NCBI GenBank assembly: GCA_008933995.1
Contig: WARS01000025.1
Span: 5,067,477-5,131,476, forward strand
DNA: 64,000 bases
Reading direction: 5' to 3'
DNA from: Datnioides undecimradiatus
Taxonomy: Eukaryota; Chordata; Actinopteri; Lobotiformes; Datnioididae
Part shown: positions 49,101 through 60,299 of the stretch, piece by piece
Layout of the letters: each line of letters opens with the position of its first letter
Position numbering within the stretch: position 1 is the stretch's first letter
Notes under the pieces: generated by a model
Told to the model about the DNA's origin: nothing
The model's input: the letters and a program-made list of their open reading frames with translations, nothing else
The model's database searches: none
Program-made: the position numbers and the translations under genes

Positions 49101-51061
49101 AATCCGGAAACTAAATGTAAAAAGCTGATTGTCAATGATTTTTCAATACTTTCAATTTTGATATGGGTGACATCAACGGCATCTGCTTGGATATTCAGGA
49201 TTATGCCTTATACCAATTATAGCATTTCCAATTAAGACAATGAAATATAATGAAAGACTTGGATATCAACAAGGTTTTTATACATGCATAAATATTGCAA
49301 CACTAACCTTTTCAAGAAGATGGTTGAAAAAATGAAAGATGGAAACATTTAGTGTAAATCAGACTATGCGCATTTTCATTTCCCCAGTAATCAACTTTAT
49401 AAAGTCTCAAATGAAGTAAAGACACTGATATCAGCAGTTCAGATTTGGTTTTGTGCCTCCTTTCAGACAAGCTGAAGAGGATCGACTTGACCGCCAACGA
49501 GATAGCATCCATCGACGAAAAAGCATTTTTGGGTCTGCCTGAGCTGGAGGAGCTGGTGGTTCGAGAAAATCACATCTCACAGCTGCCCGCTCTCCCAGAG
49601 ACCATGATACTCATCGATGCCAGCCATAACAACATTGGCTCCAAGGGTATCCACAAAGAGGCTTTCAAAGTATGTACACGTCCCATGTTTACAATAACAT
49701 GCTCAACACCAACGATAAATAAAAGTGTATACATATTGGTCGATATTAGCTTGTTTCTGAACTTACTGTCATCAGATCATTGTCAAGTTTATTGACATAT
49801 CTTCACAAATCTTAGAAAAAACAATTTATAAAATGTTTGTTCTATTTATGCAAAAAAAAAAGTCCATAATCAGAGTTTATAAATGCTTGTACATCAATCC
49901 AGTATCAGTCCAGCTCACTCAAACGCAATATAGTGCTCCTTCAGTGTTTATATGCTTATAATACTGGACTGCACATGTCTGTTTTCTTTTTATAGAACTT
50001 CACAAAGTTAGTACCTTAAGAATGTGTTGGGATTCGCTCAATGTTTCTGTCACAATAATGATATCACAAGCTCTGAGCTAATAAAGATTTCCCTGATTTC
50101 AGGATATGACTAGCCTGCTGTACCTGTACCTAACAGACAACCACGTTGATTACATCCCTGTGCCTCTACCAGACAGCCTGCGATCTCTACACCTACAGGT
50201 AAATCTGCTCTGGCCTCATGTTTTCACTCCCCAGGACCAAAAAAGTGGTACAGTTCAGACACAATGCATTCTTGGGGACTGAAACTCTTTAAACTTCTGC
50301 GTTGATATAAAATTAATGGAACAATAAACGAACAATAAACTTTGCTCTGATTAGACCTTCACTCCTTGCAAAGTGGGTTGTGGTAGGCTGACATTGCATG
50401 ATTACTAACCAATAAGAATGAGAAAGGTCTAACTTCTCCAACCCAACAGGTGCAACAAATAGAACCTAAAAAAATGCCAACAACATCCTGACAAGTAGTC
50501 TACTTAAGCATAGTAATTCAAAACACCTGTGTGTGAGGACTAGGCGAGTCAAGAGCAAACCCTTAAGAGACAACTAGGAAATAAATAGTTTTTTTTATGG
50601 CATATAAATCAAATGATCTTACCAAATCTACTTTTTAAGGTTTTGTTTTCAACAAATTGAATAAATAATGTTACAAATAATTTTATATTTCAGAATTAAG
50701 TCAAAGACTAACATTCAAAAAAATGTTCAGTGTTGTTTGATACCTTCATGGATGACTTACAGATCTTTTCACTGATATGATTACTGCACTGCCTGCAATA
50801 ATCCAATTTCTCCACCATTAAGATTAGTTTAATCAAAGACTAATATGCATGGAGCACTCATTGTTTATCCTCCTCTCATTTCGGTCACAGCGTAACAATA
50901 TTCAGATGATGCATGAGGACACGTTCTGCAACCTGAAAGACTTCAACTACATCAGGAACGCACTGGAGGACATCCGTCTGGACGGCAACCCCATCAACCT
51001 CAGCAGGACCCCGCAGGCCTACATCTGCCTGCCCCGTATACCCATCGGGGATCTCATTTAA
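40193..51061 (+). CDS. epyc: Epiphycan with expanded Ser-Gly region (complete, ~612 aa, nine coding exons)
   Basis: Class III SLRP (dermatan sulfate proteoglycan 3, PG-Lb) of cartilage matrix. Exons: 40193-40384, 45839-46004, 46394-46903, 47252-47461, 48540-48671, 48905-49063, 49467-49669, 50103-50198 and 50891-51061. All junctions are GT-AG and in phase, and the 1839 bp are open throughout. Residues 1-20 are a signal peptide. Residues 21-64 are acidic with several Tyr (DIYDYEDG), and residues 65-119 include a Glu run. Residues 120-403 form the Ser-Gly region from three extra phase 1-1 exons. The Cys motif C408-x2-C-x-C-x6-C420 is that of class III. LRRs and the C-terminal ALEDIRLDGNPINLS ear follow, with Cys in TFCN and YICLP. 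The last five exons match mammalian epiphycan closely. Mammalian epiphycan is about 322 aa, so this protein is nearly double. MRM gives two adjacent start choices; the first is used. Opticin is a relative, but synteny with kera identifies epyc. Confidence 0.93.
40915..40985 (-). mobile_element. tRNA-derived SINE fragment
   Basis: Read on the minus strand it has an A-box-like TGGTATCAGCAGG and a B-box-like AGTTCAAAACC at tRNA-like spacing. On the plus strand it ends CCAACTGCGACCATTTT, like the reversed head of common tRNA-derived SINEs of fish. Family not determined. Confidence 0.45.
42893..43256. mobile_element. Teleost interspersed repeat (MITE-like)
   Basis: From memory of teleost genomes, the stretch matches a very common non-autonomous repeat. 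Recognisable words are GTGAAGCTACAGTCAGCAGC, TTAGCTTAGCATAAA, AAAGGTAACAAAATCTGCC, GGTTATGTGTTGAACT and the end CTCAAAATGTTGAACTTTTC. The copy is degenerate and codes for nothing. Confidence 0.6.
44940..44953 (-). promoter_or_regulatory. CTCF-like motif in epiphycan intron
   Basis: On the minus strand CCACTAGATGGCAG fits the CTCF core consensus closely. Motif match only. Confidence 0.4.
45430..45471. repeat. Hairpin with 14-bp arms
   Basis: GGTGCTTGGTACTT and its exact reverse complement are separated by 14 nt. A degenerate ATGTC pentamer repeat (about 45398-45428) precedes it. Confidence 0.85.
46394..46903 (+). CDS. epyc: Epiphycan exon 3: long Ser-Gly repeat exon (170 codons)
   Basis: Phase 1-1 exon, 510 bp, acceptor TCTAACAAG, donor G|GTTAGT. 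It begins EVELRLMPIDIL and then runs as about 35 Ser-Gly dipeptides with Asp, Glu and hydrophobic spacers (GSGSGGSGDLLVSGGSG and similar). SG next to acidic residues is the acceptor signal for xylosyltransferase, so many serines could carry chondroitin or dermatan sulfate. An 18-bp unit coding (I/V)SGD-x-x repeats five times at 46612-46701. A consensus donor TCTG|GTGAGT inside the exon (GT at 46865) is in the same phase and would remove 39 bp in frame. The antisense ORFs here are by-products of the repeat. Confidence 0.88.
47252..47461 (+). CDS. epyc: Epiphycan exon 4: Ser-Gly exon (70 codons)
   Basis: Phase 1-1 exon of 210 bp, acceptor GCTCTAACAAG, donor G|GTCAGT. It begins EEELPLITETIP and contains about 12 SG dipeptides (ASGASGEFSGVSGTSGASG). 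The first 15 bp and the acceptor match exons 3 and 5, indicating exon duplication. Confidence 0.88.
47862..47900 (+). pseudogene. Decayed fragment of an epiphycan Ser-Gly exon
   Basis: GATATGGGGATATAATGGGA, followed by TCTGCTTCTGG, matches exon 3 at about 46688-46720 with only small changes. It lies in the intron between exons 4 and 5. It has no usable frame or splice sites and looks like a relic of an extra exon copy. Confidence 0.6.
48540..48671 (+). CDS. epyc: Epiphycan exon 5: acidic/Pro-rich exon (44 codons)
   Basis: Phase 1-1 exon of 132 bp, acceptor CTTGTCTCTAACAAG, donor G|GTCAGT. It begins EEGLLPTTPETPQ and has two SG dipeptides and an EPDEPDEP run. It shares its acceptor and 5' end with exons 3 and 4 but lacks the long SG repeat. 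Confidence 0.85.
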
Positions 51062-52010
51062 CCACACAGACACATACCTTCACTCTTGCACAATGAGTCC
51101 CACAAATGCAACCACATGCACACATCTTTGTACATATTCTCACACACACACACACAGACACACATCACACATGCAGACATGCATACCAATTATCAGCTCT
51201 TCAAACAATTAATTAATTACAATAATGTTATTCAAAACTGTCAGAAATGCTGCTGATGTATACAACAGATCAGTAAAACTTTGTGTGAATGTTTGTTTCT
51301 TAAACATCCACAATCACATAAATTATGAGTCAGATTCTGGTGATCAAGCACATAGACACTGCTCTACTTCAAACTCTTCCGTGTTTCTGTTTGCCGGGTA
51401 AACAACACACAAACAAACTACACACTGAGAAACTGTAACTGTCTCTTTCCCTCAGCAGCCAAAATGCATGCACACACATAAAAATACACACACATTCACA
51501 CAAGAACTTTCTCAAAAGCCAAACTCTTCCACAACTTGATTAAGAGTAAACAACAGGTGGCATTTGGAGAAATCAATTTATTAAAAAACCCTCAAATGGC
51601 ATGTATGTTTCTGTTCAGTGTCTGTTCATGTCTGGCAAGAAGAAAAAAACAACCAGTGATATTGTTTAAATATGTTTGTTTTGTAAAAATAAAAAATAAT
51701 ATTAATATTAATGACAAATCTAACACTTTTGGAAATGTATACTAGCATAAACCTATTGAAGCTGGAGCTTAATGAAAGGTAAATTGAGTATCTAATGCAA
51801 TAAAAGTCGCATTTAAACACAATCATTTGTTGTAAAGTCTGTACTGTAATATAAAAATATATATTCTTTAAAAAAAAGATTTTTTACATGAACTGCAATA
51901 TTTGGTATATTACATTTCACAAAGTGATGTTTTAACCATGCACAATAGCATATACCAAAGACTCTAATGTCTAGAGTCGATCAAATAAAGACTATTGTTT
52001 GATTTGGGAG
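51062..52010 (+). other. Epiphycan 3' UTR with candidate poly(A) signals
   Basis: Starts with CA-rich sequence (51130-51180). AATAAA occurs at 51799-51804 and at 51984-51989. The latter is followed by a strong G/T-rich stretch (GGGAGGGGGGTTGTTGATTT), so it is the better end. Another AATAAA is at 52098. Confidence 0.45.
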
Positions 52011-52103
52011 GGGGGTTGTTGATTTTGATTGTGGATGGGGTAAAGAATAATGCTTACAGGTTGCTATTGTGTGCTCTGTATGGAATAACCACAAGTGAAT
52101 AAA

Positions 52104-54600
52104 GTTGTTTTGAAGACCTCTCCGAACTAGGAGTGGCTCAACGTTTTCATTGACAACTTACAGGTCAGTATATGATGTGCATGTTGATTTATGTGCCAAT
52201 GCAGCCAAAATTGCTTTATAAATATTTTTAAAAATGTGTTTCTCCTGGGGAAGTTTTGTGCTGAAAAAAATTCCACAAACCAAAAATTTTCAATGAGTTT
52301 TTCAAACAATTTAACTGAAGCCCAAGACTGTCACATTGTTGCCACCTACCTCCTCGGTCCTTTCTTTGCCAGCCTCTTCCAGCTCACAGCATCTCTGTCC
52401 CTCTCCATCATCTCTCTCCCTGTCTCCATTAATGTCTCAGTCCAGCAGTGCTGCCTATCCAGCAATGATCTGTCCCTTTGCAGTACCAGCCGCTCCCTTT
52501 CAATCACCTGTCCTTCGCCAGCCATCATATTCCTCTTTCTATCAATCTCCTGGCGTCCCTCCTGCACCAACTCCACCTCTCTCCTCTTCTCTGTTCAGGG
52601 ATACCTCAATCTCTGGCCTGTCTGACAACAAAGCCACACCGGGGTCTATTACCATGGACATCTTCCTCTTCTTTGCCTTGGAGATGGGTAAGAAATTGCC
52701 ATTGTCTTTGTCGTTGGGGAAGGCCTTAATGACAGAGGCACTGTAACACAGTGTCGTCTGTCAGACTGAAATAAGGCCACACTTCTGCAAACACTTGCAC
52801 CCCATCTGGAGGGTCATATCACCTTCAACCTTGTCTTTGTGGTTTCCCATTTTGTGGAAGCTTGACTATGGTTCACCTTGTGCTGCAAGCCCATATGCTT
52901 CAGGATGGACCTGAAAAGGTAAGTATCTTAAGCACTCAAAACATAACGGCTGAAATAATGCATAAGTCAAAATATGAAGCAAGTCATTAGTTTCAGCTTC
53001 TCAAATGTGACTAATTACAAACTATAGTCGACATATCCATATCCGGCATTTTTCATTCCAATCTAGCAGGAGCTGTCAGGATTTAAACGGCTGATCAGTC
53101 AGATCGGTGGTCCTTGATTGAACACAATAAAAATCTTTAGCCATTCAAATACTTGCGCATGGTGAGCAAAATTGTAAACCATTAAAATAAGAGAAAATAA
53201 ATGCAAAATCTAAATGGTGAATATCAGTCATGGCACTTATCCTTTTTTCTATTAATGGACTGCAATGCACTGAATAATTGGTCCCTTTTAAATTCAGAAG
53301 AGAAACAAAAAACATCTTCTTATTCAGCCAGCTCAGCTTTTAACATGAACTTTCTAACAGGTGTCAGGTCACAACTATTAGTTATCTTGGTGCCTGTAGC
53401 TTCTTAGAGCGTATAAGTTAACATGGAGACAAAAATGACACATAACCATACAACCGACATTTCCAGTAGAGGCCGGTCGAAATGTGGGTCAACTGTGTTT
53501 ACCTGTTATTGTTAAATGAAAGCGTGCTTGTTGTACTTTCACCCTGGAGCCCACTTGCTAGGCATCCTAGCTAACTCCAGTTAGCTAGGCTGACTTAGAT
53601 TTAACATTTTGTGTTGCCTAAATTTACATTAATTCGTGAACTCAACAGTTCAACTTTTGTCCTAGGTTTTAGCCTTTATATTTAGTGCTTTTCGTAGAAA
53701 ATGACTACTCAGTCGTTGCTCAATCACACAGACCCTAACTGCCAATGCTCCTTCACATTCTTCGTCGTCATCGTCTTCTTCCCCTGCTTTAAGTGCCACT
53801 TATCAAAGTGGAGGCGCCCGTCAATGGCGCAATTAGCGCACTTTCGCCACTCAGCGTTTGGGAGGCTTAGTACACTAAACGATAACGCCTCTAAGGCGAA
53901 TACAAAACAGATTTCAAAATATTGCAATCGTGATCATAAAATGTGTGTATTACTTCCTGATGTTATATATTTTTGGCCATATAATTTATTATTTTACCTA
54001 TATTTTATTTCATTTTATTTTACTAATTATTGATTTGTATGAAGCAATGTAGCCTTCACATGTACGTTCCTCCTGGTCCAATGATAAATCAAGCCTTCCT
54101 TTACATCAAATGGGCTGGATGTAAACCTTTCTTGGTATTTATGTGGATGTTACTTTGATATGTACCACATATTATTGCAAACAAAGCACGTCTCTCAACG
54201 GGTTTTTTTTTTTCCTTTCAGCAGGATAATCTAGCCTAGCAAACCCACAATAGATCTCTTGCAGGGCATATGGGATCTGTAAAAGTGCTCCTTATTGAAA
54301 TAAATTCTTATGCATGATTGATTTTTATTATTTTTTGCCATTTATATGCTATGTCACTTTGCTGTGTGCTCGTTTTTAAAATATTTTAATGTTAACACCT
54401 TAACTGGGAAAAGTTGCATGATTTATTACATGGATATCTTTAGGGGTTGCCCTATTTATTGCAGCTATGGCACATTTAAGCCTATTGTTGCACGTGAAAG
54501 TATGTCTTAGTAAATATGCTCTTGCATTAATAGTGAATTTGTGTTCGCACAAAGAGCAAGAGGCAGCCTCCTGGCAAGCAACCTGTGGGCGTGTCTGGAT
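52104..54600. other. Region between epiphycan and the CCCH-WWE gene
   Basis: No gene I can support. Two stretches look exon-like but code for nothing known. The first is 52599-52687, between a CT-rich tract ending TGTTCAG and GAGATGG|GTAAGAA. The second ends at CCTGAAAAG|GTAAGT (52919). They could belong to an untranslated spliced RNA. A minus-strand ORF at 53724-53927 has no recognised domain. Confidence 0.45.
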
Positions 54601-54632
54601 TATTAATAAAAATAAAAGTAAGGGATGAAGAT

Positions 54633-54644
54633 GAAAACGAAAGT
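54633..54644 (+). promoter_or_regulatory. ISRE-like motif at the start of the CCCH-WWE gene
   Basis: GAAAACGAAAGT fits the GAAANNGAAA core bound by IRF/ISGF3 factors. It lies 18 bp before the start codon and about 25 bp after an AT-rich TATA-like stretch (ATTAATAAAAATAAAA). Role inferred from motif and position. Confidence 0.5.
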
Positions 54645-54662
54645 AGAACCGCAAACTACAGA

Positions 54663-57600
54663 ATGGCGTCTGGCAGAAGTGAGTATCCTCTTAACGTCAA
54701 TCTTCAATCTCGTCAATTTATATTTATGTTTGTCTTTATAGTATTTATCTGGAGTGTCAATTATGTTGTAACTACAGATGTATGAGACATGTATGTGACC
54801 TGTGTATATGTCTGTATACGTTTACATTAGGCATTTAGCGTTATACACGTCGATGTCAGTCAAAAACTCCATACGATTATTGGGAAAAGTTTAAATAAAT
54901 TAAAATGTAAACTAGTGTTAGTGGGAACAACGTTGGAAATGTTGGAAAAGTCTGAACTTTTAGGTGCACGGATTTATCATTTATCACGTTAAGAACTTGA
55001 AAGCATAAAGTTTCAGTTTCCTTTTCCGCGGAGATCCCTCCTTCACCGGATGTACTGCAACATGCAAACCTGTATTTTATAAATGCCTTACTTTTTACGT
55101 GCCTCACATCAGTGTCTCACTTATACAGCGTCGATCGAGGGCTTATTATCTACTTTTTATTCATCTATTTAACTATTTTGATAGATCATTGCCTTTTAGT
55201 TCACGACTTGTAACTTTATTCGCCAGCAGAGGACAGCAGATGAACATATATTTAGATATAGGTTACCATCACTAACGCACACTGACACTTTTTCCTTTGT
55301 GCCAGAATTTTTTACATCACATGGTATTTTATTTAAACATTTAATATTAAACTTAATTGTGTTTTTAGTCTTTGGTTTTTAGTAAATAAAATGTATTTAC
55401 AGGCATGAAATCCCTACAGGATTATGATACATGAAACATTGTGCCTCTATATACAGTATGTCACTATATTACTCTTCTTTAGTCATTCATAGATTGTTTT
55501 TGTTATTATATTTTGACTTATTTTCCTCCCAGAGTCTGATGAAGAAAACCACTCTGAAAGTGAATCTGACGTCAGTGATGAGTCGGACAGCGATGTATAC
55601 TCCGATGTAGATTGTCAGGTTTGTTTATCTTTTGAAAAACCTAATTCAACGCAGTTAGTCTCATCATTTTTTCAGAGCTAATGAGAGTTTTTCTGCATTT
55701 TGTCTTTCAACTGTCATTGGTCATAACTAAATCAAACTAAATCTTTATTTTCATTTCAAGGATAATGAGACAGAACCCTGTAAGTTTTACAACAGTGGTC
55801 GCTGTCGGGACGGTAACAGATGCTCTTACTTGCACGTCTGCAAGTATGCACTGAAAGGAAACTGTCGCTATGGGTCTAAATGTAAGCTGAACCACACCAT
55901 CAGAGGACAGGCAGCATCTGGTGCAAGCAACACGGCTTCGACATCCAGAGATGAGGAAGAGGAACAGACACAAGGTTGAATGGCCAGATTTTCTTTCTGA
56001 CGCACATTTTCATTTCAGAAACATTAACACTTTCAAAAACTCCTCAACCTATTACACTCAATATGCATACACCTAATTTTAAGTATAAGCATATTATTTA
56101 AGTACTTAATTTATTTTTTGCACTGCTTCTTCTGTTTGCTCAGTATATACGGATCCAGCTGCATGTCTGTCTTTCAAGTTATTCCATCAGAGAACAATGT
56201 GTCCCTTGACCCATATGAACCTGACTTTGACTAACTAGTCAAACTAGTTAGTTAAAGTCATAGAGGCAAAAATGTAGGTACGAGTTTTGAGGCTATTATT
56301 GTAGCAAAACTATGTACGAAAATGAAGATACATCTGTATGTACATGCACAGATCTGTAAATGTGCATGAAGATCTGAAAATGCATGTGGAGTTTGCAACT
56401 TCTGCTACACTAATAGTCCCAGAAAGAACATTCTCTTCTATAGTAAAAAAAGGGGTTAACTCCGAGGTTTGTGCATAAGACAAACGTTAATTAAATAATT
56501 TTGAAAGTCTTTAACTTATTTATAAAACCAAATGACTTCAAATTTATATTCTGTATGTGCTGGTAACCTGCTGGTCAGGTACAAATATCATAGTTGCCTG
56601 TTTAAGCATCCAATATGGAGCAATGTTAGCATTTAGCATAACATATTTTAAATTTGATGTTAGCTCATGTCAGTTTTTCAGACCTTGTCAGCTGAGAGTC
56701 TGTGGAACTGAAAAAAGAAAACAATGGGCTAAAAGAGGCTAAAAGGCTCAGTAAACTTGAAGGAATGTAGTTTTTTTTAGGTTTTTCACTCAACCCCATT
56801 TCATGTACATGATGATCCATTATTGATATACAGATGTTGATTTGTAAACTTTTAAAGCCCCTTAACAATAAAATAAAAACCTTGTTTAGTGTTGTTTAGT
56901 GCCTGAGTTGGTCGATGTAAATTTAAAACTCTGTATTTTGTCTTTTTTTATCCAGACCCAAAGCTTACTGATGGCAGATACTACCAGTGGCAGTTGAATG
57001 ATGGAGATACCTGGCTGGATGTTGATAATGATCACATTATCGAGGCCCAGTACTCACTGCCCCACACCAAGGGGATTACAATCTACAACACACCATATGG
57101 GTAAGAGCTAAAGACACATAGTGCATCAGTGCATTTTCTAAGTGGAGATGGACAGAAACGGGTCAATGATTTACTTATGATTCACTTACTAGCTCTCTCT
57201 CTCCTTCTAGGGCAGTGCGTATACATTTTAACAGGATGAAGGTGTGTGGAAAGAGTCTGAAAGTGAGACGTTTGGATGATGGAAACAGTGTGTGGACCTG
57301 GTACTGCACCCTGCGTCGTAAGTGGAACAAGTATGGAGACAAGGTACATGGAGCCAAACAATTGAACCTTTCCTTTGTGAGCAAATATGTTCCCAACTTG
57401 AATGTAATTTAGATGTGACAAAAGCAAAAGTCTGTTTAGGTTTCCTCATCTTTATAGTCAGCATATATATATATATATACTTACACACATATATATGTTT
57501 GGACAGGATTCAAAGGGAAACTCCAGTCCTGTGACGAGCTCTGACATAGAGAACAAGTTCCAGAGTAACCCAACAAGCAGTTATACTTTCAGCATCGGTG

Positions 57601-59218
57601 CTGAGACCTTTGAGATTCGATTTAAAGGTAAAGTATGCTCACAATAACCATAATAAATTTCATATGCTACTTTGCTCTCAGATACCAGTTTATATTTGTT
57701 TTTGTTGTTTGCTAGAAATGCGACAGGTGGGTAAAAACAGAAGAAGGAGAGTGGTTCGTCGCCCACTTTACCGACAACAGCAAGCAAGAGCCAGGTGAGT
57801 TTTAGGGTTTTTTTGTGGATTCAGTCAGAAACAAAGATATGAAAATGATTTAAAGAAAAAAAAAAAAAGACCAATAAGTTGTATCAAGTGACGGGTAGGG
57901 TCAGTACATTTTGTATGTTGTTTGATGGAATAATTTGACATGCAACAACTCTGCATGAAGGATGACAACTGATACTACAACGTGAAGTTAGATCCACCAG
58001 CACGTTAGCTTGCCTAGCATTAAAACTAGAAAAGGGGAAACTGTCACTGTCACTAGAGTCTTTACTGCAAACCACAAGGGTCCATGTCCATCCACCCCAC
58101 AAGTTTATCAATCAATAACAAAGACAGGGGAAACCATGAGAAAGTTAAAAAAAAAAAAAAACATAAAAAAAATTAAAAAGTCTCAACCTGAATTCAAATT
58201 GTTCTTTTTTGGTGTAGTTTAGCTTAACCATCTTCCTCAACACCGAGCCAAATAAAAAGGTAAATTAGCCCTAAATTTAACTGAAGAGGGGAAACAGCTT
58301 GCTGTTGTTGTTGAGTTAGCTTTTAGATGCAAGTAGGCAGGTTTTTACCATGTTTGCACAGAGACAGAGAATCCTATTTTGTCAGTTGTCTGTAGTCTAT
58401 GATAAGCTAAGATGCAGCTGCATATGGAGCAAGCAGATGTGAAAGTGGTATCAGTCGTATCAATCTTCTTATCCAACGCTTTGCAAGTGAGTGAATAATT
58501 CACAGTAATGTTGAATTGTTCCGTTTTAAATGTTGTAAAAGAGTTTGATGATTTGATGTTTGCTGTTGCAGTGTTGCTCAAGCAGCCTCAGCTCTGCAGA
58601 ACCTCTCTGTGGACACCAAACCACAGTGGCAGTTTGAGGGAGACGGTGGAGCGTGGCACAACTTCAGACACAGTGTAAGTTATTAGCAGCGTGCAGGTTA
58701 GCTGAGAAGGTTCATTTTTCTTTTAATAATAGTGCTAAGATAAAACCATGGTTATCTGAATGGCTTCTTTTCAGCAAAGTGACTGCTCGGTAACCAACGA
58801 AGACATCGAGAGGAAGTACCAGAAGAACCGTAACGACACCATGTCGTTTAAAGTGAAGGGACAACCCTACAAGTTAGATTTTGGAGGTAGAGTTATGTTT
58901 TTAATACTGTGCATGAGAGAAAATGTTGACCTGTATTAACCTGTAAACCCTAGAATGTATATTAAGATGTCTGACTTTACATATAAATAATGACTTTCTG
59001 AAACTCCCCAACCTATTACACTCAATATGTATGTATGTACTTCAACATGAAGTATTACAGAGAATCTAACATGATTCTCAGCCATAATAAACTGCAGCCT
59101 CCTTTAATAGTTACGCTGATACATGACATTTACTCATTTGTTCTCTTTTCCCACAGCGATGAAACAAACCAACCTCAAAACCAAGCATTCACGCCGGATC
59201 AGGCGTGTGCTGGTATGA
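54663..59218 (+). CDS. CCCH zinc-finger / triple-WWE protein, PARP12/ZAP-like without PARP domain (356 aa)
   Basis: Exons: 54663-54678, 55533-55618, 55761-55974, 56956-57100, 57211-57343, 57507-57627, 57716-57794, 58572-58674, 58775-58886 and 59157-59218. All are GT-AG, in phase and sum to 1071 bp. Residues 7-33 are an acidic Ser/Asp stretch. Two C-x7-C-x5-C-x3-H zinc fingers lie at 41-59 and 61-79. Three WWE domains follow at about 112-178 (YYQWQL, TWLDV), 178-246 (WTWYCTLRRKW) and 280-345 (PQWQFEGDGGAWHNF, DIERKYQ). Basic linkers (RRRRVVRR, RRIRR) come after the second and third. CCCH plus WWE pairs are the central poly(ADP-ribose)-binding module of ZAP (ZC3HAV1) and PARP12. Here the ORF stops right after the third linker, with no catalytic domain, recalling the short ZAP isoform. 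An RNA- or PAR-binding antiviral role is inferred. No more exact orthologue is claimed. Confidence 0.82.
55009..55021 (-). promoter_or_regulatory. Consensus ISRE in intron 1 of the CCCH-WWE gene
   Basis: AGTTTCAGTTTCC on the plus strand is an exact match to the ISRE consensus AGTTTCNNTTTCC, followed by a further TTTTCC. It sits 330 bp inside the first intron. Function inferred. Confidence 0.5.
55221..55238 (+). promoter_or_regulatory. CTCF-like motif in intron 1
   Basis: CGCCAGCAGAGGACAGCA matches the CTCF core except for an A where G is preferred. Motif match only. Confidence 0.3.
56222..56260. repeat. Hairpin with 17-bp arms
   Basis: TGACTTTGACTAACTAG and CTAGTTAGTTAAAGTCA pair with one G-T wobble around a 5-nt loop, in the intron before the first WWE exon. 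Confidence 0.85.
57464..57498. repeat. (AT)n-rich microsatellite
   Basis: Alternating AT run with a short CA interruption, 9 bp before the exon at 57507. It lies in the polypyrimidine-tract position, which is unusual for an acceptor (GTTTGGACAG). Confidence 0.8.
57960..58330. mobile_element. Possible degenerate GCTA-rich teleost repeat
   Basis: Words such as GTTAGCTTGCCTAGCAT and GGGGAAAC-GCT resemble the repeat at 42893-43256 in part, but order and spacing are poorly kept. Located in a 777-bp intron of the CCCH-WWE gene. Confidence 0.3.
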
Positions 59219-59960
59219 TCCTGAAAGGGGACCTCAAGAGGAAAGTCTGCAAACAACTATGCAATGTTGCCGTTTAGACGTTCTCTATAATCTAGGATTC
59301 ATTTATTTTGGGTGTTCAGAGCAAACTTTGTATTGTTGGCTTTAGTAGATTTGGCTCTACATGTGGGAAGTGTAATATGTTTACATTAGAGAGGAACTGA
59401 AGACAAGATAAAATTGTATTGGATTTTTTAAAAATCTTTGTTGTGGTAAGGGATTGTGTCTGCGAACTACCACCTAAACCCTGCCTGACGAACTCGCAGT
59501 CAGATCTTGTACTGTACCAGCCTGCCTTTCACAAAAACATGATTTACGGCACACTGCCAAACATTGAGATTTAGCGGTTACTTATTTGATGGTAGATCTA
59601 AAGAAGAAAATAAGCTACAGGACAAACACTCCTAAAACCACCACAGCAGACCATATACTTGTGTATTACAGCAACACATCTTCACACTGCCTCTTCTGAT
59701 ATTATAGAAGTGATTAATTCAGGACCTAATCTAATGCAAATCCAAAGCCATTTGTAAACAGCATTATGCTATATGCACAATTCCTGTGAGGTGTTTACTG
59801 TGTCCAGTCTTAGATCAGGTTTGTTGCCCTGTCATTTGTACAAATGTACCACTGTGGTCTGCACTGAGCTGTGGGTGCAGACAATGACAGTTGTTCTGTA
59901 ATGCAAATTAAAAATGATTGCAAAAAAGCATAGAGATGTTGTTTGTTTGTTTTTTAAGCC
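59219..59960 (+). other. 3' UTR of the CCCH-WWE gene with poly(A) signal
   Basis: ATTAAA at 59907-59912 is followed by GTTGTTTGTTTGTTTTTT at 59939-59956, the arrangement of a polyadenylation site. This supports a real gene end between the two WWE genes. Confidence 0.45.
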
Positions 59961-60299
59961 AATAAGACATCATGTCAGTACTTTGCTGTGTCTCTGTTTA
60001 ATAACCTGAATAATTAATTAATTAATGTAGAGTTCACTGTTGACTGTTACAATTATAAAAAGGGTATAACCTCCTGAAATCATCTGCCTGTGTCTTTTTA
60101 GGGTTATATACATCAATCAATCAGTTAATCAATCAATTATTATGTAAATCATTTGTTTACTGGCTGCACTTAGGGTTAATATAATACATACTCGTACTAA
60201 AATAGTCCAACCGATAACATGCAAATCTTATTTTTACAGCTCAATGTATTGACTGTGTCGCGTGAGTTATTAATGATCACGCGTGAACACTCCCGCAGA

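Noticed and set aside
53724-53927. Minus-strand 67-codon ORF
   Set aside because: No domain, no neighbour exons and no conserved features. Treated as chance.
59157-59277. Alternative frame ending CNVAV at 59277
   Set aside because: That frame does not continue from the phase-1 exon at 58886. The in-phase reading gives the conserved MKQTN...RRIRR linker and then TGA at 59216-59218.
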